The position numbers and the translations under genes were made by a program. From positions 32,501 through 51,904 of the forward strand of contig MPNW01000709.1 in the NCBI GenBank assembly GCA_011800805.1: a stretch of DNA of 19,404 bases, written 5' to 3'. Below are positions 18,123 through 19,404 of this stretch, in pieces. The notes below the pieces were generated by a model that made no database searches, was not told the origin of the DNA, and saw nothing but the letters and a program-made list of their open reading frames with translations. Numbering within the stretch: position 1 is the stretch's first letter; each line of letters starts with the position of its first letter. Source of the DNA: Hirudo medicinalis. Its lineage: Eukaryota; Annelida; Clitellata; Hirudinida; Hirudinidae.

Positions 18123-18268
18123 GTGGAAAGGTGTCGCCGGTGATTCACGTGCCGGTGCAAACTCCGAAGATTTATTCCACGGAGGAGTGGAGCCGACCTG
18201 GAAATATGTTGCGTCGTTGCGGTTTCCACGGTCACCACGGTTACCATGGTTACCACGGTTACGATTGA
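18123..18268 (+). CDS. Possible terminal exon of an unknown gene
   Basis: A strong pyrimidine tract and CCATCCACAG precede 18123. The frame reads GKVSPVIHVPVQTPKIYSTE then EWSRPGNMLRRCGFHGHHGY and ends HGYHGYD with TGA at 18266-18268. The composition is protein-like, but no upstream exon could be linked with confidence (a joining donor at about 17095, phase 1, is conceivable). The last third is a 9-bp tandem repeat containing an X-box-like site, so a non-coding reading is also possible. Confidence 0.3.
18220..18264. repeat. 9-bp GGTTACCAY repeat with X-box-like sequence
   Basis: GGTTTCCAC, GGTCACCAC, GGTTACCAT, GGTTACCAC, GGTTACGAT run in tandem. GTTACCATGGTTAC (18240-18253) matches the RFX X-box consensus at 13 of 14 positions. 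Confidence 0.65.
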
Positions 18269-18674
18269 GAATTTGAAATGACGCTCGTAAAACTCCTTTG
18301 GAGACGTTGCGAAGCTTTGAGTGGATTCTCGACCGGCTGTTAATTTGGTGAATTGAACCTAATGCACGGTCGATAGGTTCTCAATCAGACTCCCATCAGG
18401 ATCGATCCATGAGATGGATGAGTAAATGAATGGGTGAGTGAGTGAATGAGTGAATGACCAATCCAAGGAGTGATTGAAAAGTGAGATTTACCAACTCGAC
18501 CGCCTGAAAAACAGACTTCTTCTCTCGGGGTCATCCAACCACGATAACGGGTCTTTTAGTGCTCTTTTAAATTGCAAATTCCCTGTGAATCACCGGCCCT
18601 GCGACCGGAGTACCGGCGTCGATTAGTTTCAACGCACCAGGGTCATTAGGGGCCATAAAACGGCCACAAAAAAG

Positions 18675-18690
18675 TGCGATTCGAATCGCA
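18675..18690. repeat. 16-bp perfect palindrome
   Basis: TGCGATTCGAATCGCA equals its own reverse complement. It follows the short inverted pair GGCCATAAAACGGCC, in a GC-richer block of a region otherwise AT-rich. Confidence 0.7.
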
Positions 18691-18919
18691 GAAGTCGGAC
18701 GTTTTCGTACCACCGGGCATATTGCTCCTTGTTCCTCGGCAGAGGGAGGATTAATTTCGACAGGCCGTGAAGCGTTTTACACTCCGTGTTTATTAGGGAG
18801 ACCGTTGCCGGCTTTTATTCGCTCCTTTTACGCATTAAGAGCAGGTTTATTCTGTTCAACAGAGCGATTAGTTCAAGTTAACCACGATATTATTTACTAT
18901 TGTAGTTGTTATAATATTG

Positions 18920-19008
18920 TTGTCATCATCATCGGAGTCGTCGTCATCACCACCATCATCACTATCGTCGTCGTCGTCATCATCATCATCACCGCCGCCA
19001 CCACCACC

Positions 19009-19051
<43 letters not shown>

Positions 19052-19071
19052 ACATTATCATCATCATCATT

Positions 19072-19102
<31 letters not shown>
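18920..19102. repeat. Large CAT/CAC/GTC trinucleotide array
   Basis: About 180 bases of imperfect triplets, source of long poly-Ser, poly-Ile and poly-Met frames on both strands. Confidence 0.92.
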
Positions 19103-19228
19103 CCAAGAAGTAAAGAAGTTAAAAGAATTGATTAATCCTGCTCTCAAGAGGACAAAATGCTGCTGATGGAGTGGTGCTGCTGATGTAATCGTCATCTCTT
19201 AGGATGACATTCTTGTCCATTTATAACC

Positions 19229-19321
19229 ATCTCATTAATATTCACCCATTATTATAATTTTCTCATTAGCATTCATTCGATATTACAATCATCTCATGAA
19301 TATTCATTCAATATTATAATT
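19229..19321. repeat. Degenerate ~31-bp tandem repeat, three units
   Basis: Units start CTCATTAATATTCA (19231), CTCATTAGCATTCA (19262) and CTCATGAATATTCA (19293), each ending in a TATTATAAT-like segment. Confidence 0.65.
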
Positions 19322-19344
19322 ATGTTATTGTATCCTTATATTCA

Positions 19345-19404
19345 TAAACATTATTATTATTGTTATTATTATTATTATTATTATTGTTATTATTATTATT
19401 ATTA
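19345..19404. repeat. ATT trinucleotide array at the window edge
   Basis: ATT/GTT triplets run to the last base and probably continue beyond it. Confidence 0.88.

Larger units (their letters stand above)
18269..19404. other. Non-coding right end
   Basis: It holds a GAGT/GAAT-type array (18415-18465), a GC-richer block at 18490-18800 with the palindrome at 18675-18690, the large CAT/CAC array (18920-19102), a degenerate ~31-bp repeat (19229-19321), and an ATT array at 19345-19404. No coding exon was recognised. Confidence 0.45.

Noticed and set aside
18805..19135. Poly-Ser, poly-Ile, poly-Met and poly-Pro frames
   Set aside because: They are translations of the CAT/CAC trinucleotide array.

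Overview
This is eukaryotic, animal nuclear DNA. It is AT-rich and crowded with tri- and tetranucleotide microsatellites (GAT/ATC, ATT, AAC, GGAT/ATCC, AATC). Its genes are split into small exons by introns of mostly 60-600 bases, and it carries tRNA-derived SINE copies. Nothing is bacterial: there are no operons and no ribosome binding sites, and most long open frames are microsatellite artefacts. A spiralian invertebrate (annelid or mollusc) is my best guess from texture and intron size. That guess is weak.

The window is dominated by one minus-strand gene from about 13959 down to 2141. I rebuilt 21 coding exons whose phases all agree at every junction, giving a 932-codon protein. The first ~300 residues are a kinesin-type motor fold that has lost the ATPase residues. 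A tandemly duplicated cysteine-rich exon follows, then a long coiled coil. The C-terminal segment strongly resembles vertebrate CCDC78, a centriole-amplification protein of multiciliated cells. The fifth exon from the 5' end to the last motor exon show the kinesin signatures (helix after switch II, Y-x-x-SKL, LGGNSKT). A near-perfect RFX X-box lies about 85 bases upstream of the probable start codon, as expected for a ciliary gene.

Head to head with it, on the plus strand at 14577-15209, is a single-exon, multi-pass membrane protein that resembles nurim (nuclear envelope, NRM) but is short at its C-terminus. At the left edge (76-1480, plus) is the 3' end of an unrecognised gene converging on the CCDC78-like gene. 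On the right, 15210-19404 is mostly non-coding: GC-richer islands, a 16-bp perfect palindrome, a possible terminal exon at 18123-18268 that overlaps X-box-like repeats, and a large microsatellite.

The 4.6-kb intron between exons 12 and 13 (5656-10266) holds most of the repeats: a SINE at about 6990-7190, an 18-bp minisatellite, a telomere-like C-rich repeat, GGAT arrays, and a possible 90-base poison exon. A second, truncated copy of the same SINE lies in the intron between the two duplicated cysteine exons.
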